Of a stretch of DNA of 64,000 nt, positions 1 through 13,672 are shown one piece after another. This DNA is from Cyanoderma ruficeps. Lineage: Eukaryota; Chordata; Aves; Passeriformes; Timaliidae. The notes beneath the pieces are model-generated. The model worked only from the letters and a program-made list of their open reading frames with translations, was not told the DNA's origin and did no database searches. Numbering within the stretch: position 1 is the stretch's first letter; each line of letters starts with the position of its first letter. The stretch is from NCBI GenBank assembly GCA_008694505.1, contig VZDJ01007754.1, positions 47,023,509-47,087,508 of the forward strand. Direction: 5' to 3'. Position numbers and translations under genes: made by a program.

Positions 1-999
1 GTTCATCTGAATTAGTGCAGCAGGTCAATTACTGAAACAAAAGGTGAAGATCTGATGTGTGGAAATGTCAAGCAATTTCTATTTCAATTTCAAAATTTCA
101 AAACTCTCTATTTCCCTGAAGAAAGCTTAAAACTCAAATAAATGCAAGTGATTGAATGACATGAGGATATGTGTTCTATTTATTTACTTTTATGAAAGCA
201 ATGTAAGTTGTGGAGAGAAGGTGTGTAGGTGGACAGAAATAGAGGAGGTTTAGGATTGCAAATGTATTTCCTCAAGAAAGGAAGGAGTGGTTACCTACTG
301 CTAACTGGAGTACCTTGAGATACACTGTGAATGTGCAGATTTATTGCTCATTCTCCACCGTGTGTCTCTCTGACCAACAGGTTTCTGAGGGAGAATGGAA
401 ATCACTGTGCAAAATGGAATGGGTGTGGAGGGTGGTAAAGTGCCCCTGTGTGTGGGACATAAGGGGAGGTGGCTCCAGGAGTCACTGAAATGAAAAAGCC
501 TCAGTGCTGAGGTGCTCGTGACATGTGTGTCCTCACAGCACAGAGAAAATGCAGAAACGTATGCACACGTGAAATATAAATCACAAAGGCTGTTGGTGAG
601 TAATCTCCTTTTCTGTGATGTGACATGTATTACTGCATGGGAGATGTGTTACTGCATGGCATGGGAAAAAAACCCCTATAAATATTTCTTAGATCAGTGG
701 CAGGGTATTTTGCATGCAGTTTATTTCTCCCACTGTCATTTATTGCACTGTGATCTCCTTGGGAAAGGGACAGTCACATCCTACAAAGCACAAAGAACAG
801 GTACTCCACTGCCAACCCACCCTCCTCTGCTCTACTGTGGCACAAATCATTGAACCCACTTGCTTGGCATTCCTGCTGCCTTTGTCTCCCAGTTACTGCT
901 GAAGACACAAAAGGAGCTGTGAATTCAGCCTGGAGAAGTGAGAACTGGCTACAATCTGAATTAGTCTTGCAAGAAGCTGCTGAGAATTCAGCTTATGAG

Positions 1000-1868
1000 A
1001 AAGATGGAGAGAGACTATTTGTGGGGGCAGGTGGTGGCAGGGCAAAGGGGAATGGCTTCAAATTGGAAGAGGATAGGCTTAGATTAGATATTTAAAAGAA
1101 ATTCTTTATTTTGAGGGTGGTGAGGCCCTGGCACAGGTTGCCCAGAGAAGCTGTGGCTGCCCTGTCCCTGGAAGTGTCCAAGGCCAGGTAGGATGATGTG
1201 GGTTTTTATCTTCTTTTCTGTTGTTAGAGCCAGGATTAAATGCTTGAGTTCGTGTTCCGACTCAGATATTTATTAATTCTTATCTATGTCACAGTCTCAC
1301 AAACTGTGAGTTCTAGCTAACAAAGTGAAAAATGGCTCTGTCTCTATCTCTTTCCAAGGTCTTTTAAGCACAAATTGTCCAATTATGAAATGACACCTAA
1401 ATTATTTTTAATTTTAACCCAATAACCAAACACCCATGGTCTACAAAGTGTATTTTTCTACCCAAATACAAAATGCCACCCAGACCCATGAAAAAGAAGG
1501 TGAAAAAGAAGGACTAGCCTGTGCCCTAAAACCTCCATGCTGCTTTATATATATTACTATATTCTAAAACCTTAAACTCTAAGTTTTCCACCATGTGATA
1601 TCACGCACTCCTATTCAAACTCTACACCCATAATCCCAGTGCTGTCACTCAATTTTGGAAGCCTTTTCCAAGGCCTCAGGTCAAATGCAGTGTTTTCTTG
1701 AAGGTCTGTGTCTGTCAGCACAGAAAGTCTAAAATGCTCAGTGCCCAGGGTTCCAACAGGATGAGGCTCTGAGAGCAGAAGTGGTCCCTGCCCATGGCAG
1801 GGGTTGTAACTGGATGATCTTTAAGGTTCCTTCCAACTCAAACCCCGCAGTGATTCTCTGATTCTGTG
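1000..1868 (+). mobile_element. CR1 LINE 3' fragment, split by an LTR insertion
   Basis: The sense-strand CR1 3' region is readable: ggaatggcttcaaattggaag, then ttagattagatatt, gcacaggttgcccagag, ccctgtccctggaagtgtcc. It is interrupted at 1198 and resumes at 1759 with ctgcccatggcaggggttg and aactggatgatctttaaggt, ending near gattctctgattctg, the degenerate 3' repeat. The 5' limit is approximate. Confidence 0.85.
1198..1758 (-). mobile_element. Solo ERV LTR inserted in a CR1, 6-bp target duplication
   Basis: The 561-base element starts TGTGGG and ends CCAACA (plus strand) and is flanked by GGATGA at 1192-1197 and 1759-1764. Read on the minus strand it carries an AATAAATATCTG polyadenylation region (plus 1261-1281). 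It shares sequence with the LTR at 35656-36087 (gaaatgacacctaaattat versus gagatgacacctatattat). A 6-bp duplication fits class II (beta-like) avian ERVs. No internal region, so probably a solo LTR. Confidence 0.85.
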
Positions 1869-4236
1869 CCAACTTTCTGTTCAGCTCTGCTACGTAACAA
1901 GGAAGGGGGAAATTATACTGGTGGATGAGGTGAAAGGGAAGGGGGAAACAAGCCAAGGAAGGAGCCTCTCCTTTATTTGGCAATTCTGAATCCACACATT
2001 GCAATGTTAATAGTCAGGTGAAAACTGCCTTTTACCTAAGTGACTCAAACAGCAGGTGAATAAAATTTATGGGGAAGATGCAAGTGTAAAAAAAAAAAGT
2101 GCATGCCCTGGATATTTAAAGAAAAGCAATAATTCAAGTACTTTTGAAGTGTATTTCCCTGTAGATTTCTCATTTAACTGTGGGATTTGTTGGCTGAGTG
2201 AAAGTATATTCATAAATCTGACTCCAGTTTATGCTACAGGTGCTATCCAAACAAACAACACTGCCTGAAAGTTGGAGTCAAGTCTCTAAAATTAACCCAC
2301 AAAGGTCAGAACCTGTGTTCAGTTGAGGAGAACAAAAAATGCCCGTTGCCATTTTTGATCTTATCACTGCAGATCCGTGTTTGCTTTTTCTTCAGCACAT
2401 TCTTTTCTCCTTGTTCCTGGGTGTAAGTGCCTCATGGCCCAGCCTGAGAGCAGGATCAAGGGCTTTTCCCATTGTCCATTTCTGTGGGGGCACGTTGTGG
2501 CTGAATGCACTGGGGTAAGGAAAACCTGAGGGATGAAGGAGGGGACCAGGACTGCACTACCAGAGAGGAGGTTTGGGAAGAAAACCATGGCTTGGCCACA
2601 GCCCAACTCCTCTAAACACAAAAAGGCAGGTCCCAACTAGAGCGTGTCCCACTGGTATGTTCAGGTGATATGCTAAAATTTGTCTTAGCTCTAGTCACAT
2701 TGTAAACACTTTGGTTTGTACTGTGGTGTGCAGGCACTTAAAAGCAGCTTTCCCCTGTCCCAAATGTGGTTTTGTAAAACCCCTGCCCTCACTGCTGCAT
2801 GTGCAGCTTTGGGTCACCTGGGGACAGGTGAGCAGAGCAGCTCCCAGGAGTGGCAGATCTCTTGGTGAGCACGACAAAACAATCTCCAGGCTCAAGTTCA
2901 CAGCACAGCAGGTCTCCATAAGGTCAGGCTGGAAGGGAGTCTCGTTATCTGTTTATAGCTATAGACAGGTTTGTGGTTTTGCTTATTTCCTGCATAATGA
3001 CACTGGAAAGCAACATTTTCCCAAACTCATGCCACTTGAAATTAGAAGTTATTGTTATTGCTGCCAGTACAGAAATAGAGAAGGTGGAGGAAAGAGCACT
3101 TAGAGGTTCATTATCTGACTGGGAAAAAATATTTTCTCTCCTAGGCTGGTCTTCTCTCCACTAAATGATTCAGCCAAAGATATTCTTGCAGGATTCCAGA
3201 AATGATCCACTCTTATCCCATGAAGCCTGAGATTTGACTCACTGTGGTTGGCTCTCCAAACTCCCTTAATATCCCAAAAAATTTTCCTCCCTTCTCCAAG
3301 TAAACAATATCTTTGCTTTTCTTGTATAAAACTCTGGTTTCTTGACACTATGAGTAGGTAAATCTTGCTGGTGTAGTGAATTTACCAGATACACTCCAGC
3401 CTCACAAGAATTCAGTGTTATAGTTTTTCAAAGCATTTTCAGCCTAACTATTGTTGGCCGAAGAGGGAGAAGACTCTGTCTACCCCAGGTGAAAGGGGGA
3501 AGAAGGAGGACAGAGGAATTTTGAATGAGCAGGAATGAAAAAGCAGTTTTCAGTAACGATGCAATCACACAGCAAGATATGTCACAAAGGCACACCTATA
3601 GTGCACTTTTAATTAAGAACGTTTCTGTTCACCTTCTAGCTGGTCAAAACTGGTAAAAAAATGAGGAGGGGAAGGACAGAAACAATAACACACCTCACTT
3701 ATTGCTGTCCTTGACTTGTTCCTCTAGGCTGGGGAAATTCCCTGCAGCGATGTGAGCAGAGAGTCAACAGCTTCACCAGATCATTATCAACAGAAACGGG
3801 AACTATAAAAAGAGTAATTACGTCATCTCTAAGGATCAGTTGTAAATAAATTCATCATTGTATATAAATATGGGAATGTACAAAATGTGAGCTCATCCAC
3901 CTCTGTGAATGCAGCAGTTGGAAGAGCTGAAATATTGCCCACGTGCATCAGGTCTCAAATCCTCTTTAGGCCATGGGATGCCTTCCAGAGAGATGGGCTG
4001 GAATGTCTCCTGAGGGTGTGTTCAGTTGTGTTTCTGAGAGTAGATTCAAGTGCACAGCAGAGGAAAAGCTACATGAAGGAAGACTTGCACTCCCCTCCTC
4101 TCCAATCTCTGGACCTTGACTTCTACCAGAGGTCACCCTGTGAGCAACAGAGGGCTGCTTTTCCTCTTTGAGTTCAGCCCATCTGACCACGAACTTTTAA
4201 ATTGTGTCACTGGCTTCAATAAGAGATGAGTTATTT

Positions 4237-4540
4237 CGTAGAATCATGGAATGGTTTGGGTTGGAAGGGGCCTTAAAGTTCCAAAACCCTGCCATGAGCA
4301 GGGACACCTTCCACTATCCCAGGTTGCTCAAAGCCCTTTCCAACCTCATCTTGGACACTTCCAGGGACTCAGGGGCATCCACAGCTTCTTTGGGCAACCT
4401 GTTCCAGTGCCTTACCAACCTCACAGGGAAGAATTTCTTTCTAACATCTGACCTAAACCTACTGTCCTTCCCTTTGAAGGCCAGTAGGTTTAGATTCCCA
4501 TTCCCCCTTGTCCTATCACTGCATGCTTTTGTATAAAGCC
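4237..4540 (-). mobile_element. CR1 LINE 3' fragment
   Basis: Reverse-complement CR1: agaatcatggaatggtttgg, the ccctgccatgagcagggac block, cttggacacttccaggga, caacctgttccagtgcc, and an attcccccttgtcctatcac end. 5'-truncated, as usual for CR1. Confidence 0.88.
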
Positions 4541-5625
4541 CATTATTCACCTGAGTGATTCAAGCAAAAGAACAGGATCTGTGCCACAGAAGCCATTTCC
4601 ACTTGAAGAAGCATAGAAATAACTGAGCTTCCAGTTCTGTAAAGAAACTTGATTTCTATGGGAATGTGTTATTTGCCTCAGGACAAAGAAAAGAGAAATC
4701 CATAGTCAACGTGTATTTATCAGATAAAGATACACAGAGAGTAGCAACAAACTGTGAACAACTGAATCGTTGTACCTGTTGCTGTTTTAAAGGGAAAGCT
4801 TGAGAAAGGTGTGGAGAAACGAGTAAAAAAATTTCTGTCCTGTGGTCAGAACCACCTGCACAGACTTAAGAGGTAGTTAGAGGTCAGGCATCTAGGGAAA
4901 AATGCTCTTTATATGTTTTGTGTGATCTCTTTATCACACATAGATTTCTTCCACAGGGCTCTGCAAATCCCTTTGTCAGCTAAAACCACACATTGAGATT
5001 TACATATGTCTGTGGTACAAAAGAATATGATATATGGTGTGCAGTAATAAATGTACCCTGCCAAGACATGTCATCAAGCTTTAAAATATGGCGGAAATTA
5101 TAAAATACTTTAAGAAGTTTAAACTTGATGTATAAGTATAGTCACAACAGGAAAAAAAAAAACTATCAAAGCCCAAAATTACTTATTGTTTGTTGGGAAA
5201 GAATGTGAGAACCTGTGCTGTTCTTGGGACATGGTTTCAAACTATGTTTTGAACAGTTATTTATATGTCTTCTTCTGCTTGGTAGATAAACAGAATAATT
5301 TGCTGAACTCTTGCTGAAGAGTTCTCACTGCAGAATGAAACACTGCAGAACTGAAAACAAAACACTTTCGTTTCTGATCCTGAACAGCTTCCACCTTCTG
5401 CTGGGAAGCAAAATCCATCAGTGCCAAACCATGTGACAAGGAGGCAATGTGACAAAGGCACTTTGTCCACATGTAACTCAGTGCTGGCTCACCTTGGCAT
5501 GTGCAGTGCAGCTGCCTGCACCTGGTTTTGTGATTATGAAATCTGTGAAAGAGAAGGAGGAAATTGACTTTGCAGTGTTATAGAAGAGGGCAGGAATTAA
5601 ACAGAGGAGATTAGTTTTAGGACTT

Positions 5626-6265
5626 AGAATCATAGATTCATTCAATGTTGCAGGGAAACTCCCAAAAATAATGAGAGGCTGAGACGAGAGCAATGCAGAT
5701 CCAGCCAATACGGTTAATCACATATTCTCCGTTTATTCTGCCTAAAATGGCAGGTTATATACAGTTCTATATAGTTTACAGTTAAGGTGACACTTTCATT
5801 GGCATACAGCACAGAGAAAAATGCAAACACACACTGTTTAACTTATTCTTAAGGTGGCTAAAGCATGACCACTAATAATTGCACTCGGTGACCTCTAGAA
5901 AACCCACTATCTCACATTAATACCTTAAAATCTAATTTCTGATGTGCCACAAGTCATTTTAACTGCGCAACAGGCTTCAAGGCCTCAGGGTCAGGCCTCA
6001 GCCAGGTAGGCCTCAGCTGGGTAGTTCGCTGTCTTATTCTAAATACAGATCGTGCCCTCTTTCTCCCAGAAAATCTGCGACAATTTGGGTTGGAAGGGAA
6101 GTTAAAGATCATCTATTTCCAGCCCTCTGCCATGGGCAGGGAGGGACACCTTCCACTAGAAGTGGTTTCTGAGAGCTCCATTCAGCCTGGCCTTGGACAA
6201 TTCCAGGTGTGGAGAATCCACAGCTCCTCTAGGCACCCTGTGCCAGGGCCTCCTCACCCTCACAG
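5626..6265 (-). mobile_element. CR1 LINE 3' fragment, split by an LTR
   Basis: The CR1 end begins agaatcatagattcattcaa and continues after the LTR at 6083 with tttgggttggaagggaagtt, then ctgccatgggcagggaggga and ccttggacaattccagg. Limits are approximate. Confidence 0.82.
5646..6082 (-). mobile_element. Solo LTR nested in CR1
   Basis: 437 bases bounded by TGTTGCAG and CTGCGACA, near-perfect inverted repeats. On the minus strand it shows an AATAAA (plus tttatt near 5732) and an internal GAGGCCTGACCCTGAGGCCT repeat-like region. A CAAT is found at both edges (5643-5646 and 6081-6084) and could be the target duplication overlapping the LTR ends. It is different in sequence from the LTR at 1198-1758. 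Confidence 0.8.
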
Positions 6266-8085
6266 TATCCTCTGCCTGCCTTGGGTTCTCCCCTACCACT
6301 GGCAAAGCCATGGCAGGGTTAGCAAAAAAATAAAACCTAAACCCTGTTGGCAAGAGGGCAGAGTGTCTCTCTGTGAAAAGGCAGAGGAAGGGTTGCCCTC
6401 TCCCTTCAGCTGGAGGAGCCACTGCTGCCAGCCCAGGGGTCAGGGGCTGGATAGCTGATCCTCAACCAGGGCATCTCCAGGAGAAAGGTTTGGTCAGGTG
6501 TGGCCTCAGAGGATGGTGTTTTATCTGCTCCCACATTCCTCGTCTCTGCCTGTTCAAATCCCTCAGTCTATCTCTCCAAAACAGCTGCTTACAGCTGTCC
6601 AGCTGTGGGGGGCTGTTTCTGGTGACTGCAGATCCTCTCCCAGCAAAGCAGAGGTCAAAGGCACCACTGTGAGCTCCCAGGAGAGAGCTCAGAAAACTGG
6701 GAAACAGGTACAGAGCATTAACTCACCTGGTTGTGCTGAGTGAATTAGTCAAAGCTGCCTTGGCACGGAAAATGCAGTAAAGCTTTCCATGAGGTTTTAC
6801 TTGGGCAGGTTAATAATGTCACGTTGGTTTGCAAGGGCACCACAAAGCACTTATTGACCCCAGCAGCTGTAATTGCAGATTTTGTGTGTAACTAGACAGA
6901 AAACCTGAGAAAACCTGTGTCGGTAAATGTGCAGAGCATGGCTAAGGGATTCTGTCAGATGTAGGTTAGCAGGGTCCATCTGACTCCCCGAGGAAGTGCT
7001 AAAATAGAGACAGATTTGTTTGCATGTTTATGGAGTCTGGGAAAAAAAAAAACAACTCCAAACAGGTGGCTTTAGAGCACAGATACAGTTTGTTCAGCTG
7101 ACAGTCACTAATACCTGTTCCTAAAGAAACAAAAGCTGTACAGTCACAGAAACAATTTAGGGCCTGGTTTCATCCTTTTTTCAATCTCCTGCTTCATCCG
7201 TCATCTGTCAAACGCAGCAGGAATTCCAGCAAGAAGCTTCCATGAAGACTTACCTCAAATATCAGCAACTTGCACAAAGGGAAGTTGTATTTCCACTCAG
7301 CACCTCACTTTCAGAAAGCCCAGACACTGTCACATTAACTACAAACTGCATCTCTTACCCTTAATTTTGAATTTCCTTGAGAAAGCTGAGCAGATGCCTG
7401 CACAGGCCCGAATGAAGGCTGCTGTGAGGCAAACGTGTGTCACATCTTGCTCTCAGTGACAAGTGCCAGGGGCAGTCACAGCAGCTGAATGGATCTGAGT
7501 GGCACTGGGGAATTCAAAGCAGGAGGAGCAGAGATGCACCACACCAAGACATGGCACGAATATCAGCTGCTCACATGGATGGGAAGACACTTCCATCTTC
7601 CACTGCCAAAGGAAGGCAGTGAGTCAATAGCACAGGCCATCCCAGGTGTTCCTTTCTCTGCTGTGCATGGCTTTACCCATGAAAAAATCCCAGTATCAGT
7701 TTAAGAAATTAAATCTTGGTGGAAGTGCTAGAAATAACAAACCTGGAAGATGCCAAACGTGTATTTTTCTCAGGGAGGTCACACAGCCTCCAGTCTTTAC
7801 AGGGAGTACCACAAGAGGTACATAAGAAGTTTCATCTTTGGGAGTGCTCTCTCACAAGAGAAGTGCAGGACACAGGACATCCAAGATGTAGGACAAAGAC
7901 ACAACGTGGACATCCTGGAATACTGACTTTGGCTTTCTTAGAACTCAGGTGAGGGTTAGATGTCCTTTCAGGGAAGAGACTAGCCTTCACAAAGTCATGC
8001 TTCTCACAGATCTTTCAGGAAACAGAGGTGCCTTTCTCCTGTTCAAGAATTCGATGTCACAGCTGTAGCTGTGAAAAGGAGGAGG

Positions 8086-8128
8086 ACAGGTAGTCAAATA
8101 AATGCTAACAGGTAGTCAAATAAATGCC
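8086..8128. repeat. Two-copy 22-bp tandem duplication
   Basis: The unit acaggtagtcaaataaatgc occurs at 8086 and again at 8108, period 22 with almost no divergence, so it is recent. No function is apparent. Confidence 0.85.
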
Positions 8129-11100
8129 AAGAAACTCAGGAAATTTGCAGGAGTATCTACCATCTCCTGTGACTAAGCCAGCTGATTTTTATACGGGTTA
8201 CAAAATGTAGTCTCAAACAACTTATCAGCGGAAAATCTTTCTGGGACAATAAAAACATGCCCAGAAGCAAATAGCATCTTGCTCAGCTGTGACTCCTGAC
8301 GTATTCCTTACAGACACACACAAAGGTGGGGCCCCAGAGCTGCTCTGTAAAATTTAAAGTCGGATTCAGTAAACGTGACATTCCAAATTCCAGTTGTATT
8401 TTCACTTTTTTGGTTGAGTAACCCAGTGGACAACTTTGCTCACTGGGCAGGTATGATACACATATTACTGAGCACAATTAAATGTGCTGGAATAACCCTG
8501 AGAACACTATTCATATGTAACACTCAGTAATTAACCTCTCAAGGCTGGCACAAGAACAAACACACGACCCTTCTGTCTCCATGTACCAATAATAGCTGTA
8601 TTTGCTCAAAATATTCCTGTGAATCCCTTCCTTCATCTTTTCAAATTGCCAGATGCCAAAGGCAGCTAATAAATAAGAGCGTTGTTTGTGGCCAACATTC
8701 CATATCAAAGCTCCAGACACTCAGAGAGGCAAAGGCAGACATTTCCTGAGTGGATTTGCAGAGTTTCAGTATTTCTAAGCATAAGCCATGAAGAATCCAC
8801 ACTGTCAGTAGTGTAATTAGCTGCCAGCACATTCCCAAGGATGTAGTGATAATGTTTTATACCTAGATGAAAATTCTACCCAAATGTCTGTGTCATGAGG
8901 GCAGCCTCTTCTTGGAATTCAGAGTCACCTTCACAGTCCTGAAGGGAGCAAGGTTTTTTGGGATGGATTTGTGTCAGCCTGCTGATAATGCAGCTCCTCA
9001 TATCCTACTGAACCATGTCTGATCTGCCTCCAAATACCAGTGAAAGTAACCCCATACCTGGAGGTCCCAAGCACTCCTCAATGCTTATATCAATTTTTAC
9101 CTTGGATTTTCCCAAAGGCTTGATCCAGGTGAGGAAAGAGTAGAAGTCCCATGCAGCAATTTGCCAAATGTTCACTGCATCAGCAATAAAGTCACCAAAG
9201 CTTATTTTCTCTTCTCATTTTCCTGAGGTTCTGGTCCTCCTCACAGTTACCTGTAGCAAAACCAGACACAGAACAACCCAAAGAAAAGCAGATGCCAAGT
9301 GGTTGTGTTCTTTATGGGCTTAAACAGAAATACTGTGGAAGAGAAATGCCACTTACCTTTTATTGATTACTTCTGTAGTAAAACAGGAAAAGGAGAAAAG
9401 TGCTGTTTAAATAAAGTTTTGTTGCTTCACCTGTTCCTACAAATACTTATTTTCCAGAAAGTATTAAATATTTTTATAAGTGAGAAAATTACCTAGGAAT
9501 AAGAACTTTAACTATTATTTCCCCTGTAAGGACAGGGAGAGGAAAAGGAGAAAAGTGAGTTCAAATTGATCTCTCTGCACTGAAAAATTGCATATTCCTA
9601 ATTGTGCTTCACTTTCTCTAACACACACCTAAACACACAAAAAGATAAGTGGATAAAACTAATATTTCATTCCTTACATTTATTATTTCACCAAATCCAG
9701 TTTCTAGGCAGAAACACTCATTTACCCCGACCATCCTTAATTGTTTTAGCCTTCATCACAGAGAGAACTGAACACCAGCTGATTTAAAGAGAATGTTGTG
9801 AGTGGATGTTTTGAGACCTATTGCAAGCACTACACCAGTGTTCTATAAGTGAAATATTTTGAACTTCATGAATTTGAACTTCAGTGCTCTGATCTTTTCT
9901 TTGCCGTCTCCAGATGTTCTGCCTTTTTCTCTATTCTTCTTTTACACTTGCACTGTGATTGGTTTTAGTCTGTAAATATTTGTGTTAGGTCTCTGAAACT
10001 CTTCCTTCTGTGGATTTCAGAGGAAAAATCACTGGGGAAAGGAGGGCAGGAGAGGCAGGGAAGGGAATTTTCAGCCTGTGGATCAGGGCAGCCATTAGGT
10101 GGCTCTCTGCTCTAGGCTTTTGACTAAATCATAGTCAACATCATGGGTTTAGCTCAATTGCAGCCAATCCTCAGTTCGTTTCCTTCCGCAGCCTGCACGA
10201 AAACTTTCCAAACAGGCATTAAAAACCTGTCTTGCCTTTATTTGAATGGGTGAGGAAATTTTCCAATATCTCAGCCTTTTCCCAACCCCACAGGGACCAG
10301 AATTTGGCAGCACATTAATATGGGGGAAAGGAATAGTGATGAGTGTTTTGCATCATCAGGTGCAGTGTTGTGTTCTCATGAACAATGGAGACATGAAACA
10401 TGCACATCACTGGCCTGAAGTGGTTCTCAGGAAACACTGTGAGAAGTCAAAACTAAATCTTCATTTCTACGTACTTTTTGTCCATTTTTTAAAATAATTA
10501 TTTAGAGCCAGTGCTTCAATGAAAGAATAAAATATGTGCAATGCCAAATTGGAAAGGGGAAAAAGCAGCCCAGGGATCTGAAAGCAATCCATGAGGCTCT
10601 TGGACACAATGAGGTTAATTTCTTCATCCAGGTGATAATACAAAAAGAGAGGAAGCATTACTACACCTGTTGCTTACCAGCATAGATAAAATAAATGTTG
10701 GGGGCTTTGTTTTTATTTATTTATATGTTTATTTATTTAAGTTTATGTTTTTAAATGGTAGAGATGTCAATATTGGCAGCAGCCTGGGCTGCAATGATCA
10801 TACCCTGGTGGGTTTTGCAAGCCTGACACTTATAGGTTAGACAAAGAGTCAGAACATTGAATTTTAGATCAAACTTTCAGTTGTTTAAGGAATCAGTGGA
10901 TGGGACCCCCTGGACAACTTCTTCAGGGATAAAGGAGCTGTACAGAGCTGGCCACTCTTCTAAGAACCTATTTCTTCAAGCAAAGAGCACTCAATTCTTC
11001 TTTCGGAGCAGCTGTCAGAACTGTGCAAATTAAACACCTGGGGAGGCTGGTGTGACAGTAGTTTCAGACTGAATAACCACATTGTTGCAATAAATTGGGC

Positions 11101-11764
11101 TGGGAATGTTGAATGCTCTTTGGTTGTCTGTGCTGAAAAGGGTGAAACTAAAGTGTGTTTACCCTTTGTAAAGGAATGAAGAAAGAGACCCTTAGGAGGT
11201 ACAGGCATACAGCTGGTGGTGACTGCAGTCCACTGGGGTTTGGATTAGCTCCTGTGTCATGTTCTCAGTGATTTCTGAACATTATACTGATCTTGGAACA
11301 GTTCAGAAGCTGCCACATGCACCAAGAGCACATCTGTAATACCTGTGAGTAAACCACACAGGAAAACATCACAGTACAGAAGTCAACAATAAGTTACAAG
11401 GCTGCTTTTATTAAGATACCAAAATTCCTATAAACAGACTCAGTCACAAATAACAGTTTCTGCTGAGCATGCAAGGTATCAAATACAAGCTACTGGTTCA
11501 CATTTCATCCTGAGGAGAAGTGCTCAGCTGGTGAAAATGGCACAGCTCCACCAAAATCAACAGGCAGATCTCTAATCCTGTCACCTCCAAGAAGTTCAGG
11601 ATTGTAAGCAAAAACTAGAAAATTGTAACTAAATTGTAACTAAAAACTAGAAAAATATTTATAGTAAAATAGTAAAATAGCTGATCCTGCCACTGAGTGC
11701 AGAAGGCAAACACATTTCTCATTTGACAGCAAACTGAGCAAAATTAAGGCACTCCTACATAACA

Positions 11765-11950
11765 AGAACTGGTGGTTATGTTGTCCAAAGAAGTTGTGAA
11801 CTTCCCATCCCTAAAGGTGTCCAAGGCCAGGTTGGATGGGGCTCTGAGCAACGTGGGATAGTGGAAGGTGTCCCTGCCCATGGCAGGGGGTTGGAGCTAG
11901 ATGGTTTTTAAGGCCCCTTCCAACCCAAACCGTTCTATGATTCCATGTTC
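11765..11950 (+). mobile_element. CR1 LINE 3' fragment
   Basis: Sense CR1: gtccaaggccaggttggatg, gggatagtggaaggtgtccc, ctgcccatggcagggggttg, ending ccgttctatgattccatg. Confidence 0.88.
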
Positions 11951-12857
11951 ATCAGACTAAGACTGCAAAGATAATTTATAGTTTCACCACTTACAACTAA
12001 GTGGGTTTTTTTTTTAATATCAGGATCTGATAACTCTTATTTCTGTAAGCAAAAGACAAGTCAAAATGTCTTACTCCTTACAGAGTCACTTGAATCTAAA
12101 GCAGAATGCAAATGATTACTCTGAAATGTATTTAAAAGGTATATATAAAAGCTCTAAAATCAATCAGTACAACCTTTTGCAAAATGTGGAAGTCTTTTAC
12201 CCTATTACCTTACTACCTAATAGAAATTGCACTAGGAGGATATAAAAGCCACTTTCCTAAGCTATTCTGTACCCAAAAATCAGCACCTCAGTGCCATGGC
12301 TACTAGAAACATTCATGACTTCAAGCTAAGGACCTATTTCCACTAAGAGTTATTTATAGTGAGCTTAAGGAGGAATTATTTTGTTTATAAATTACTAAAT
12401 TAGATGTGACCCAGCAGATTATCAGTGTGTGGGAGGAGTGACTGCAGCAAACAGAACCCAGGGCTGGTGGGACAAGTTCTTGACACTTCTTTACCTCCCA
12501 TCTTCCAACACACTGAGGTGGAGATTTGAGGCAGCAGAGAAGAGCAGCCCAGGAAAGAGCCCTGCAGGAGATGCTGACTGTGTGGAAGGGATTTTTGCCC
12601 CAGTTTATCCAGCTGAACAGACTGTTGTTGTACCCAATGGACCGTGTAAACTGAGCTTTTGCTGTTGCGCTGACGGTCTTGCAGCCAGGCAAAATTCAGG
12701 TCAAATTTATAACTCTTCATTTGCAATTGGAGAGCTCTCAATTAGGTGGGAAGCACTTTGTGGCTTGACTGCACAATCATTAGGATCTAATGAAGCAGAA
12801 TACACAGGTACCAGTTGATTTATCAGGAAAAACTTGAGCTGCCAGCAACAAAAATAG

Positions 12858-12887
12858 TTTCTTTTTTTCTTTCTTTCTTTCTTTTTC
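12858..12887. repeat. T/C (TTTC)n tract
   Basis: Short TTTC-type low-complexity run. Confidence 0.8.
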
Positions 12888-13672
12888 ATTGAATTCTTGT
12901 CGATTACAGAATGAATCAAATTTAAAAGCTCATGCTGAAGAACACCCTGAGTGTGTCAAGCCCCGGATCCACAATGGCTTTCCTTTCTTGGTGGCAAATC
13001 CAATGCTTGTTCCCCAGCTTCTGTATACTCAAGGCGTTGCACAATTAGGTCTTCAAAGCTGTTGCAGCTCAAAGTTTCAACCTCACCCTGAGTAAACAGC
13101 GAATCACAAACTGAAAAAGAGATCTTTCTGAGGGTTTGCTGATTTACTTCCTTGAATATCAATGGAAACATGCAGCTTGTCAATGTTAATGGCACAAGGG
13201 ATGCTAAGGTGAGCATCAGATCATGGAACTTGAAGAGAGCTAGAGCTAGATGTCTTTGTTTTCTTCTCTTCTATTTTATCAATGGAAAAACTGCCACAAT
13301 TCCCTTCAACCTGGAGCTGTTGTCACAAAGAGTTCCTAGGACACCAGAGAAGAACTAGACTGCTAAGAAAGAAAGAGGTGGAGAAAAGAGTTGGAGGGGA
13401 GAAAGAGGGTATAGAAGCTTTTTATATATTACTTTAGTTTGAAAGAGACAGTGTTGAGTAGAGCCAGAAAAACCAAATGTTGAGTGAAGACAAACTTCAG
13501 TTCTCCATGTGATGAGATATGATTCCACTAGAAAAAAAAAATATATAAAAACCAAATTAATCAGGATTGAGTCAGGTAATCAACTCCCTTCCAAAGACAG
13601 TAAATACATAGGAAAGAAGAGCTGAGTAGTTCCAGCTCCACAAGGGAGCCATTAACTGAGACTCCATCATGT

